Below, piece after piece: positions 8,646 through 15,582 of a DNA stretch of 44,172 bases. Below the pieces are notes generated by a model, which did no database searches, was not told the DNA's origin, and saw only the letters and a list, made by a program, of their open reading frames with translations. Numbering within the stretch: the first letter of the stretch is position 1; the number at the start of each line of letters is the position of its first letter. The stretch is taken from the NCBI GenBank assembly GCA_029266615.1, contig JAQSWN010000028.1, positions 1 to 44,172 of the forward strand. The letters are read 5' to 3'. This stretch comes from Polyangiaceae bacterium. Lineage in GTDB: Bacteria; Myxococcota_A; Polyangia; Polyangiales; Polyangiaceae. The position numbers and the translations under genes were made by a program.

Positions 8646-8969
8646 ATGAACACGACCAAGCGTTTTTCGATTGCGATGCTGTGTGCCACCGCCGCCCTGG
8701 GTACCTCTGCTCTAGCCTTCGCCGAGACCGGCGACGCCAAGCCGCAATGTGACGGAAAGGGTGAAGGCAAAGGCAAAGGCGCCGGCATGTTCAAGAAGGG
8801 CGACAAGAACGCCGATGGCTTTTTGACCCAAGCCGAAGTGGGCGACAAGCGCTGGGAGCGCATCAAGGTCGCCGATGCGAACAACGACGGCAAGGTGAGC
8901 CAGCCGGAGCTGCAGCAAGCCAAGAAGGACGGCAAGATGCCGCACGGTAAGCGCGGCCCGAAGGCGTGA
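8646..8969 (+). CDS. Secreted EF-hand calcium-binding protein
   Basis: A 107-residue protein with a clean signal peptide (MNTTKRFSIAMLCATAALGT..., cleavage near AFA-ET at about residue 26). A Lys/Gly-rich stretch (DGKGEGKGKGAG) leads into two canonical EF-hand loops, DKNADGFLTQAE (about 53-64) and DANNDGKVSQPE (about 77-88), each with the D-x-N-x-D-G and final Glu ligands. It should bind calcium in the periplasm or outside the cell. The C-terminus is Lys/Arg-rich. It is divergent from htpG and convergent with the next lipoprotein, 7 bp away. Members of this type are often annotated as EF-hand domain proteins of unknown role. Confidence 0.85.
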   Translation: MNTTKRFSIAMLCATAALGTSALAFAETGDAKPQCDGKGEGKGKGAGMFKKGDKNADGFLTQAEVGDKRWERIKVADANNDGKVSQPELQQAKKDGKMPHGKRGPKA

Positions 8970-8976
8970 AGAGCCG

Positions 8977-9552
8977 CTACTCCGCGCTAGGAATTAGATC
9001 GACGGGATTCGACGGAGCGCCGTTGTGGACCGCTCCGTCGCCTACCCAAAACAGGAACTTGTTGGCGGCGCCTTCATCGAGGAACACGTCTACCTCGATG
9101 GCGGCGCCTGGTTCCGTTTGGAAGTCGAAGCCGTCGAAGTCGTCCCCGGTGTAAGCAATGAGTCGCAGGCGATTCACCTCGCCAAAGGTGAGTGAGTCGT
9201 CCGTCTCCAAGTCGAAGGGGGAAATCGTGAAGATTGGCGCGCCGTCCAGCGGTGTCACGACGATGTCCCACAGGCAATCCACGCCCGAGGTGACGTCGCA
9301 GCTGGTCGTCACGCGGTAGGTACCGCCTGATTCGTACTCGATGAAAGCGCCCGCGCCTTCGCCGGGCTCGGCGTCCAGCAGTTGGTCCGTGTCGATCGTC
9401 GCTTGCTCGATGGTGCCGGACGGCGGCGGGCTCGGCTCGTCGTAGCCGTCGTCGTAATAGCCGTCGCGGCGGCTGTCCCCGTAGCCGCAGGCAGACGACA
9501 GCGAGGCGGTGAGCAGTGCGAGCGCCAAGAACGAAGAGCGTGAGAGCGGCAT
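8977..9552 (-). CDS. Small lipoprotein of unknown function
   Basis: The likely start is the ATG at 9550-9552, which gives a proper lipoprotein signal MPLSRSSFLALALLTASLSSACGYGD with lipidated Cys22 and 191 residues in total. A Tyr/Asp-rich stretch (DGYYDDGYDEPSPPPS) precedes a compact domain rich in beta-type segments, including DVTSGVDCLWDIVVTPL and NRLRLIAYTGDDFDGFDF. I do not recognise the family; it looks like an acidic, secreted all-beta domain. The open frame continues upstream to 9591 but the extra residues are not signal-like. No strong Shine-Dalgarno is visible. The next gene upstream on the same strand is the DUF6600-like protein (44 bp). Confidence 0.75.
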   Translation of the reverse strand: MPLSRSSFLALALLTASLSSACGYGDSRRDGYYDDGYDEPSPPPSGTIEQATIDTDQLLDAEPGEGAGAFIEYESGGTYRVTTSCDVTSGVDCLWDIVVTPLDGAPIFTISPFDLETDDSLTFGEVNRLRLIAYTGDDFDGFDFQTEPGAAIEVDVFLDEGAANKFLFWVGDGAVHNGAPSNPVDLIPSAE

Positions 9553-9596
9553 CGGCAATGTATTTTCTAGCCAGGTAACAGGTGGGGCCACAAGCG

Positions 9597-10931
9597 TCAG
9601 CGGCGACGGAAGTTGCCCCCGCCACCCGAACGCGGGAAGGACGAAGGCCCGAAGCTACGCGCGGGTGACGGCGAGAAGCTGGGTGATGGCGAGAAGCTAC
9701 GCGACGGCCCGAAGTCTCGAGACGGCGCGGGCGAGAAGCTGCGCATGGTCGGCGCCACGCTCCGCGACGGCGCGGGCGAGAAATCCCGCGAGGACGGCGT
9801 GACGCGAATGCGATCGGGGTTCACGGTGCGCGGCTCCAAGCTCCGCCGACCTTCTGCCGACGCGCGGGGGAAGCTCGACCACGTTTGCGACTGCGAGGGC
9901 GAGCTGCGTCGTACCGCGTCCCGCGGTAGAGCTTGGCGCGCGTCGACGCGGCCTCGGGCGTCCGGCGGCGACCGAAATTGGTCGCGCTGGAACGACGAGG
10001 CGGTGCGGACCGGCGAGAGCCGCATGGCCGCCGCCGGAGGTGCGGTCCGCAAGGCGGGTACGGCGTTGGCCGGGACTCGCGCCGCCGACATTTCCGGGCC
10101 CCGCGGGGCGACGCTCGGCCCGATGCGCGGCGCGCGCTCCGGCCCGGCGGGATCGCGCATCGTCGGGCTGGCGGGGGCGCGGAACGGCGTCGGGTACACG
10201 CGCGTGTTGGAGGCGATGGTGCTCACCAAGCGCCGGTCCCGCACGATGTGTGAGTGCACGTGGTGATGGAAGACGTACGCGCTCGGGCAGAAGACGTACG
10301 GCAGCGGCGGCGAATACCAGAGGGAATAGGAGTACCCGAAGCGCCAACCCCACGTGGGCGGCATCGGCGCCCAGCCGACGTACGGGTAGCCTGCGGTCGG
10401 CGTGCGCCACACGACCCAAGCGTTGGCGTACGTGCGCCCGGGGACCCACGACCAGCCGTGACCCGAGATCCAAACCCAGCGGCCGTAGTGGAAGACAGCC
10501 CATCCGAAGGGGTAGTCGCTCTGCCAGATCCAGTCGTTGTCAGCCGTCAGCGCCCAACGCCCACGCGAAACGTACGGAGCGAAGTCCGCCCCGACTACAG
10601 CGCTGTTCGGCACCCAGACGGTGCCGTAATTCGAGTCGTCCACCCAGGAGCCGTAGGGGTCCAGCGCGGGGCGGAACGTGGTGAGCGCGCTCGGGTCGTT
10701 ATCGGCGACTTCTGTCTGGGGGACGGGAGCCGGAGCGGAGACGGGTTGCGCGCTCTGGCTGGCGTCATAGGGCTGCGGCAGCGGTGCGGCTGCTGGCGTG
10801 GGCGGCGGCGCGTCGAACCAGCCGGTGTCCGTGGCCGGCGCGCTTTGCGCGAGCGCGCTTGGAGCCGGCAAGAGCGCGCCGAGGGACACCAAGCCGAGCG
10901 CGAGCAGCCGTGACCAGCGCGCGAGCGACAT
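9597..10931 (-). CDS. Secreted DUF6600-like protein with basic Ser/Pro tail
   Basis: The ATG at 10929-10931 gives 444 residues with a good signal peptide (MSLARWSRLLALGLVSLGA..., cleavage near ALA-QS); an in-frame GTG at 10967 would add 12 residues ahead of it. After a Pro/Ala-rich stretch comes a Trp/Tyr/Gly-rich domain: LDPYGSWVDDSNYGTVWVP, FHYGRWVWISGHGWSWVPG, YPYVGWAPMPPTWGW. This fits the DUF6600/YxWGxW type of exported protein whose function is unknown. The last 200 residues are Arg/Ser/Pro-rich and repetitive (SFSPAPSR, SFSPSPS), ending GGGGNFRRR, so the tail is strongly basic and probably disordered. It could bind acidic surface polymers, but that is inference. Divergent from moeA. 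Confidence 0.8.
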   Translation of the reverse strand: MSLARWSRLLALGLVSLGALLPAPSALAQSAPATDTGWFDAPPPTPAAAPLPQPYDASQSAQPVSAPAPVPQTEVADNDPSALTTFRPALDPYGSWVDDSNYGTVWVPNSAVVGADFAPYVSRGRWALTADNDWIWQSDYPFGWAVFHYGRWVWISGHGWSWVPGRTYANAWVVWRTPTAGYPYVGWAPMPPTWGWRFGYSYSLWYSPPLPYVFCPSAYVFHHHVHSHIVRDRRLVSTIASNTRVYPTPFRAPASPTMRDPAGPERAPRIGPSVAPRGPEMSAARVPANAVPALRTAPPAAAMRLSPVRTASSFQRDQFRSPPDARGRVDARQALPRDAVRRSSPSQSQTWSSFPRASAEGRRSLEPRTVNPDRIRVTPSSRDFSPAPSRSVAPTMRSFSPAPSRDFGPSRSFSPSPSFSPSPARSFGPSSFPRSGGGGNFRRR

Positions 10932-11022
10932 CGACCGAGGCCTGCGAAGCAGAGAAGACCCGTTCACGAGAAAAGCATGGTACGGGCCGGACGGGCGGGC
11001 AAGGTAGCGAGCGCTAACAGGT

Positions 11023-11065
11023 GAAGACGCGAGCGGATGTCGTTGTGTCGATTAGACGCGTCTTC
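11023..11065. repeat. 9-bp inverted repeat upstream of moeA
   Basis: GAAGACGCG (11023-11031) and its exact reverse complement CGCGTCTTC (11057-11065) are separated by 25 nt. The right arm overlaps the palindrome GACGCGTC (11055-11062). It sits between divergent genes, about 50 bp upstream of the candidate moeA promoter, and could be a regulator site or a structured leader. Confidence 0.45.
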
Positions 11066-11112
11066 GCAGCTCGGCTTCAGGGGCGCGCCAGTTGCGCGAT
11101 TTCGGCCGGCAT

Positions 11113-11142
11113 TTGTGACTGCCGCTGAAACAGTCCTACACT
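11113..11142 (+). promoter_or_regulatory. Candidate moeA promoter giving a leaderless transcript
   Basis: TTGTGA (11113-11118) and TACACT (11137-11142) are separated by 18 bp; each matches four of six positions of the sigma-70 boxes. The -10 box ends 7 nt before the moeA ATG (11150), so transcription would begin at about the A of the start codon. moeA also lacks a Shine-Dalgarno, consistent with leaderless initiation. Confidence 0.4.
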
Positions 11143-11149
11143 GCCGCAA

Positions 11150-12340
11150 ATGTTGGACTTTGAGGTCGCTCGCGCGCGCATCCTCGAGCAAGCGAAGCCG
11201 CTCGCTAGTGAGCTCGTTCCCACCGCAGACGCGGACGGCCGAGTTTTGTCGCAGGACCTCATTTCGGAGGTGGACCTTCCGCCGTTCGACTACAGCGCGA
11301 TGGACGGCTACGCCGTGCGCCGCGCAGACCTCGAAGGAGTGGGGCCGTGGAAGCTCCCGGTGTCCACCGAGCAGCGCGCGGGCGACAGCGGCCAGCGACT
11401 GGCGGCCGGCAGCGCGGCGCGCATCTTCACTGGCGCCCCACTATTGGAGGGTTCCGACAGTATCATCATGCAGGAGGACGCCGAGCGCGCGGGCGACCTC
11501 GTGACATTTCACCGCGCGCCCCCGCTCGGTAATCATGTGCGAAAGCGCGGCGAAGACTTGGCGCGCGGCACCGTGGCACTTTCGCGCGGCACGCGGCTCA
11601 ATCCGTTCCGCATTGGTCTCGCCGCGGCGCTGGATCGCGCGGAGGTGCCGGTGTTCAAGCGCCCTCGCGTCTTACTGCTGTGCACGGGGGACGAACTGCG
11701 AGACGCCGGCTCCGCTCCCCGCCCCGGCTCCATTCCGGATTCGAACGGGCCGAGTCTGGCCGCGCTGGCCCGGCGCGCGGGCGCAGACGTGCGCGTGCTG
11801 CCGCGCACTGGCGACGACTTGGCTGCGACTCGCGCCGTGCTGAGTCGCGCGCTCGCGGAGTGCGACGTGCTCCTCACCGTGGGCGGCGTGAGCGTGGGTG
11901 ACCACGACGTCGTCAAGAGCGCGCTCGAAGCCGAGGGTGTGCGCATCGATTTCTGGAAAGTGAAAATCAAGCCGGGCAAGCCGCTCGCGTTCGGGCGCCG
12001 CGGTGACACGTGGGTCCTTGGTTTGCCGGGTAACCCCGTATCCGCGCAGCTCACGCTGTGCCTGTTCGGGCTGCCGCTGCTTCGTACCCTTCAGGGGGAT
12101 GCATCCGCGATTCCGGTGGCGATACCGGTGACGCTTGGGGCGGCCCTGTCCCAAAAACCGGGCCGGCTCGGCTTCTACCGCGCGCGCTTGGTCGAAGGAG
12201 TGGCGCATGTTCACGGAAACCAGGCATCCGGCGCGCCCACCAGCATGGCCCAGGCGGACGTGCTCGTCTCGCTGCCGGCGGAGTCGGACGGCGCGCAGGC
12301 GGGCGCGACCGTGAGCGCGCTGCGCCTGGACGACCTGTGA
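11150..12340 (+). CDS. moeA: Molybdopterin molybdenumtransferase MoeA
   Basis: A 396-residue cytoplasmic enzyme that inserts molybdate into adenylylated molybdopterin, the last common step of Moco synthesis. Diagnostic segments are LPPFDYSAMDGYAVR (about 44-58), IFTGAPLLEGSDSIIMQED, GNHVRKRGED, the MoCF-binding domain with CTGDEL and GSIPDSNGP, TVGGVSVGDHD, and FGLPGNPVS (here GLPGNPVSAQ). Length is normal for MoeA. No Shine-Dalgarno is evident and a promoter with its -10 just 7 bp upstream suggests a leaderless message. It overlaps mobA by 4 bp (GTGA), so the two are translationally coupled. It serves molybdoenzymes such as the nitrate reductase implied by the neighbouring cluster. Confidence 0.95.
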   Translation: MLDFEVARARILEQAKPLASELVPTADADGRVLSQDLISEVDLPPFDYSAMDGYAVRRADLEGVGPWKLPVSTEQRAGDSGQRLAAGSAARIFTGAPLLEGSDSIIMQEDAERAGDLVTFHRAPPLGNHVRKRGEDLARGTVALSRGTRLNPFRIGLAAALDRAEVPVFKRPRVLLLCTGDELRDAGSAPRPGSIPDSNGPSLAALARRAGADVRVLPRTGDDLAATRAVLSRALAECDVLLTVGGVSVGDHDVVKSALEAEGVRIDFWKVKIKPGKPLAFGRRGDTWVLGLPGNPVSAQLTLCLFGLPLLRTLQGDASAIPVAIPVTLGAALSQKPGRLGFYRARLVEGVAHVHGNQASGAPTSMAQADVLVSLPAESDGAQAGATVSALRLDDL

Positions 12341-12915
12341 CGCCGATTGTGGGGATCTTCGTCGGGGGACGAGGTAGCCGCATGGGCGGCGTCGCGAAGG
12401 GCGCGCTGAAAGCGCCCGGCTCGGAGCAAACCCTGCTGGAGCGCTTGATTGGCGAGGTGCGAGCGGCACTGGGCAGCAACATCCCGCTCGTGCTCGTTGG
12501 AGACGCGACCGCGTACTCCTCGAGCCGTCTGCCGGTGATCGCAGATGATCCAGCCGGAATTGGGCCGCTTGGAGGGTTGAGCGGATTTTTGCGCCACGCG
12601 CATGAAACCGGAGCAAGCCACGCGATCGCCCTGGCGTGCGACTTGCCCCGCATCGAAGCCGCGCTGCTCTTGCGACTGAGCCGTGAGGAGCCGGCCGCGG
12701 AGGCGCTCGTGGCGGAGCTGCGCGGCGTCCGCAATCCGCTCATCGCACGCTACGAGGTGGCCCGCGCGCAGCCCGCGGTGAACGGCGTCATGGAGACGGG
12801 GCGGCGAGCGCTGCAAGCCGTTCTGGATGCGCTGGACGCGCGGCTGCTCTCACTCACGCCGGAGGAAGAGCAGAGCCTCGTCGACTGGGATACCCCGGAA
12901 GACGTGGCGGGGTAG
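12337..12915 (+). CDS. mobA: Molybdenum cofactor guanylyltransferase MobA-like
   Basis: The start is a GTG at 12337-12339 overlapping the moeA stop, giving 192 residues. It has the nucleotidyltransferase signature IVGIFVGGRGSRMGG followed by AKGAL (the Lys of the pyrophosphorylase motif), DDPAGIGPLGGL, and the metal-binding ACDLPR. The C-terminal WDTPEDV matches the NTPEDL-like end of MobA proteins. It should attach GMP (or CMP) to Mo-molybdopterin, making the dinucleotide cofactor used by the DMSO-reductase family, which includes bacterial nitrate reductases. A longer frame extends upstream inside moeA but has no supporting start. Its stop codon directly abuts that of moaE on the other strand. 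Confidence 0.9.
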   Translation: MTPIVGIFVGGRGSRMGGVAKGALKAPGSEQTLLERLIGEVRAALGSNIPLVLVGDATAYSSSRLPVIADDPAGIGPLGGLSGFLRHAHETGASHAIALACDLPRIEAALLLRLSREEPAAEALVAELRGVRNPLIARYEVARAQPAVNGVMETGRRALQAVLDALDARLLSLTPEEEQSLVDWDTPEDVAG

Positions 12916-13371
12916 CTACTGCTCGTGCCGGTGCTCGTGGTCGCCGCCGCAGCGCGCGTCCTCCCAACCGACCCAATAAGGGCCGTCCGGGCCGTGCTCG
13001 CGCTTCCAAATCGGGACGCGGTGCTTGATGCGATCGATCAGCGCGCGGCAGGCCAGAAACGCTTCGCCTCGGTGCGCGGCGCCGGCCGCGCAGACGACGG
13101 CCAAGTCTCCCACTCCGAGGGACCCGATGCGGTGCAGGGCGGCCAAGCGCACGCCTGGCATCTCCCGCGCAATCTCGTCCGCGATGCGCGCCATCTCCTT
13201 TTCGGCCATGGAGACGTACGCGTGATACTCCAGGCGCGTCACCGCGCGCCCGTCGTTGTGATTTCGGACGAGGCCCAAGAACACGTCTACCCCGCCGATC
13301 TCCGGCCCCGATACGGCCGCGATGGCTTCGCTCGGATCCAGGGGCAACTCCTGAACGCGAAACGCGCTCAT
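12916..13371 (-). CDS. moaE: Molybdopterin synthase large (catalytic) subunit MoaE
   Basis: The ATG at 13369-13371 overlaps the moaC stop (ATGA), giving 151 residues, the usual MoaE length. Family motifs are GGVDVFLGLVRNHNDGR, YHAYVSMAEKEM, the HRIGSLGVGD loop, CRALIDRIKHRVPIWKREHG with the catalytic Lys pair, and PYWVGWED. MoaE, with thiocarboxylated MoaD, adds the dithiolene sulfurs to cyclic pyranopterin monophosphate. The C-terminus is His-rich (CGGDHEHRHEQ), which is a small extra. MoaD is not encoded in the window. Last gene of the nirBD-narK-moaC-moaE run. Confidence 0.95.
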   Translation of the reverse strand: MSAFRVQELPLDPSEAIAAVSGPEIGGVDVFLGLVRNHNDGRAVTRLEYHAYVSMAEKEMARIADEIAREMPGVRLAALHRIGSLGVGDLAVVCAAGAAHRGEAFLACRALIDRIKHRVPIWKREHGPDGPYWVGWEDARCGGDHEHRHEQ

Positions 13372-14255
13372 GCCTGAAAGTCTCCGCTGCGGCCGCCGGA
13401 TTTCTGCAGCAAGCGCGTAGGACCGATCTCCATGCCGCGATCGAACGCCTTGAGCATGTCGTACACGGTGAGCGAGGCGACGGAGGCGGCCGTGAGGGCC
13501 TCCATCTCCACCCCGGTGCGGTCGAAGCACTCGACCGTGACCTCCACGTGTACCGCGCTCGCGGCGGCGTCCAACGAGAGCGCCACGTCCACCTTAGTGA
13601 GGGAGAGCGGATGGCACAGCGGAATCAGCTCCGAGGTGCGTTTGGCGGCCATGATCGCGGCGACCCGCGCCGTACCGAGGACGTCCCCCTTCGGCGCGCT
13701 CGCTTGGCTGACTCGCTCGAAGGCCTCCGCGTTCATGACCACCCGGCTCTCTGCCTCCGCGCGGCGCAAGGTCGGTTGCTTGCCGCCAACGCCCACCATA
13801 CGCACGCCGCCGGTCGGCGATACATGGCTGGAAAACGCGCTCTGCCCCACGATTTCCGCGTACGCCGGCGCGAGCCGCTCCGGGCTCTTGCCTCGAGCTA
13901 CCTTGAGGAGCGCGTAGCGGTCCAGTGGGCTCAGCGCCGACCAGCTCGCCGGCGGAATGGGCCGGGTGTCGCCGAGGGCCGCCAGCAGGTCGTCCCCGGG
14001 AGCTACCGGGGACGGGTCGAAGCGGGGCGGAATGCGCTCGGGGGCGGGCTTGCCGCGGAGCGCGATGCCCGTCACGAGCGTGACGTCCACCGCGTCCTGC
14101 GACCCGAGCCGCACCAACTGCTCACGGTCCGCGATCGGTAACGAGCGAAAGCCTTCGAGCGACAGCTTGCAGCCAGCGTGGTCCAGCGCGCGCCGCGCGG
14201 CGAGAGGCAGAAGGTCGAGCGAGGCGTCAGCGCCGTCGAATGCGTACAGCTTCAC
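13368..14255 (-). CDS. moaC: Fusion: nitrate-reductase-associated domain + MoaC
   Basis: A 295-residue protein of two parts. Residues 1-135 resemble the stand-alone nitrate reductase-associated family (Nitr_red_assoc): LPLAARRALDHAGCKLSLEGF, then ASWSALSPLDRYALLKVARG, matching that family's spaced R-x-x-L-D and W-x-x-L-x-x-x-x-R-x-A-L patterns. Residues 141-295 are MoaC, cyclic pyranopterin monophosphate synthase: KGDVLGTARVAAIMAAKRT, ELIPLCHPL (210-217), ECFDRTGVEMEALTA and YDMLKAFDRGM, with Asp266 and Lys269 at the catalytic positions. The first family is known mainly beside nitrate reductase genes in cyanobacteria and others; its role is unknown. The gene sits 18 bp behind narK and overlaps moaE. 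The N-terminal assignment is by pattern memory and should be checked by profile search. Confidence 0.88.
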   Translation of the reverse strand: MKLYAFDGADASLDLLPLAARRALDHAGCKLSLEGFRSLPIADREQLVRLGSQDAVDVTLVTGIALRGKPAPERIPPRFDPSPVAPGDDLLAALGDTRPIPPASWSALSPLDRYALLKVARGKSPERLAPAYAEIVGQSAFSSHVSPTGGVRMVGVGGKQPTLRRAEAESRVVMNAEAFERVSQASAPKGDVLGTARVAAIMAAKRTSELIPLCHPLSLTKVDVALSLDAAASAVHVEVTVECFDRTGVEMEALTAASVASLTVYDMLKAFDRGMEIGPTRLLQKSGGRSGDFQA

Positions 14256-14273
14256 GGCGCAAACTATAGCGCG

Positions 14274-15551
14274 TCATTCCGCCGGGAGCGGGGCGGCCTC
14301 CACCGACGGCGCCGCTTCCTCGCGCCCGAAGCGAATCGTCGCCGCGAGCGCGGCCGCCGCCATCACCGCGCCGCCCAGCCAAAGCAGCCCGGTTTGCGTG
14401 GTCTGGGCGCTGTTCCGGAACAGCAGGCCGGCCAGCACCGCGCCCACGTTGCCGCCCGCGCCGACGATCCCTGCGACTGCGCCCACGCCGTTGGGCTTGA
14501 TGAACGGCACCACCGAGTAAGTCGCCCCCGCCGCGATGTGCACGAACAAGCCGAACAGAACGAGCGTGATGGCGGCCGGCACGACCGCGTTCATGCGCGA
14601 AAAGGCGATGAGACCAACACCTTCCAACAGCAGCATGGCCGTGAGAAAGCGACCGCGGCCGGAAAGCCCGAAGCGACGCCCCGCACGGTCCCCCAGGTAG
14701 CCGCCCAGCGAACGCGCGAATATCGCGAGGACGCCGAAACTTCCGGCGAGCATGCCCGCCTCTTTCAGTCCGAGGGCGAAGCGGTCGTGGAAGTAGCTCG
14801 CCGCGATGTTGTGAATCGTGAGCTCGACTCCGAAGCACGCGCCGTAGCCGACGAACAGCGCCCACACCCGCGGGTCGCGCGCTGCCTCTAGCAAAGACCC
14901 CTTGGACTTTCCGGTATGGGCCTTGGCGTCCTTGCCCTCGGGCGAGTCTTGAGTGAAGCGCAGGTAGAGGACGGACATGACGAGCATGAGCCCGCCCGGC
15001 ACGATCATCGCGTACCGCCAGGATTGCCCTTCCGTGAGCCCGTAGCCGACCAGCGCCACCACCACCAGCGGCATCACCATCTGCGTCACGCCACCGCCCA
15101 GGTTGCCCCAGCCCGCGGTCGTGGCGTTCGCGGTTCCGACCACGCTCGGCGCGAACATTGCCGACGTGTGGTACTGCGTGATGACGAACGAAGCCCCCAC
15201 GAGGCCGATGAGCACGCGGCACACGAGGAAGCTCGTGTAGTCGTGCACCAAGCCCACGCCCATGATGGGCAGGGCGCCCAGCGCGAGCAGCCCCGCGTAG
15301 ACGCGGCGCGGCCCGTACTTGTCGCACAGGTAGCCGACCAGCAACCGGGCGAAGATGGTGCCGGCCACGGACGCAATCACGCTCGTCGCCACCTGCTCTT
15401 TGGTGAGGTGCAGGTCCGCCCTCACGAGCGGCATGAGCGGCGCGAGGCCGAACCAGCCGAAGAAGCAGAGAAAGAACGCGATCCACGTCATGTGGAAGGC
15501 GCGCATCTGCGGCGTGTTGAAGCTAAACAGACGGATTTTGTCGGCTTTCAT
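14274..15551 (-). CDS. narK: Nitrate/nitrite transporter NarK (MFS)
   Basis: A 425-residue, 12-helix major facilitator of the nitrate/nitrite porter group. The first nitrate signature is GTANATTAGWGNLGGGVTQ (about 139-157) and the second is in GVGAVAGIVGAGGNVGAV near the end. Substrate-binding Arg69 lies in FARLLVGYLCDKYGPRR, also the MFS A-motif. It probably imports nitrate and/or moves nitrite in or out of the cytoplasm. It lies 31 bp behind the nirBD fusion and 18 bp ahead of moaC on the same strand, which strongly links it to assimilation. The tail is Ala/Pro/Glu-rich. Nitrate/H+ symport versus nitrate/nitrite exchange cannot be settled from sequence. Confidence 0.93.
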   Translation of the reverse strand: MKADKIRLFSFNTPQMRAFHMTWIAFFLCFFGWFGLAPLMPLVRADLHLTKEQVATSVIASVAGTIFARLLVGYLCDKYGPRRVYAGLLALGALPIMGVGLVHDYTSFLVCRVLIGLVGASFVITQYHTSAMFAPSVVGTANATTAGWGNLGGGVTQMVMPLVVVALVGYGLTEGQSWRYAMIVPGGLMLVMSVLYLRFTQDSPEGKDAKAHTGKSKGSLLEAARDPRVWALFVGYGACFGVELTIHNIAASYFHDRFALGLKEAGMLAGSFGVLAIFARSLGGYLGDRAGRRFGLSGRGRFLTAMLLLEGVGLIAFSRMNAVVPAAITLVLFGLFVHIAAGATYSVVPFIKPNGVGAVAGIVGAGGNVGAVLAGLLFRNSAQTTQTGLLWLGGAVMAAAALAATIRFGREEAAPSVEAAPLPAE

Positions 15552-15582
15552 CGCTGTATCCCGCGCAATCGAAGGTTCGGAC

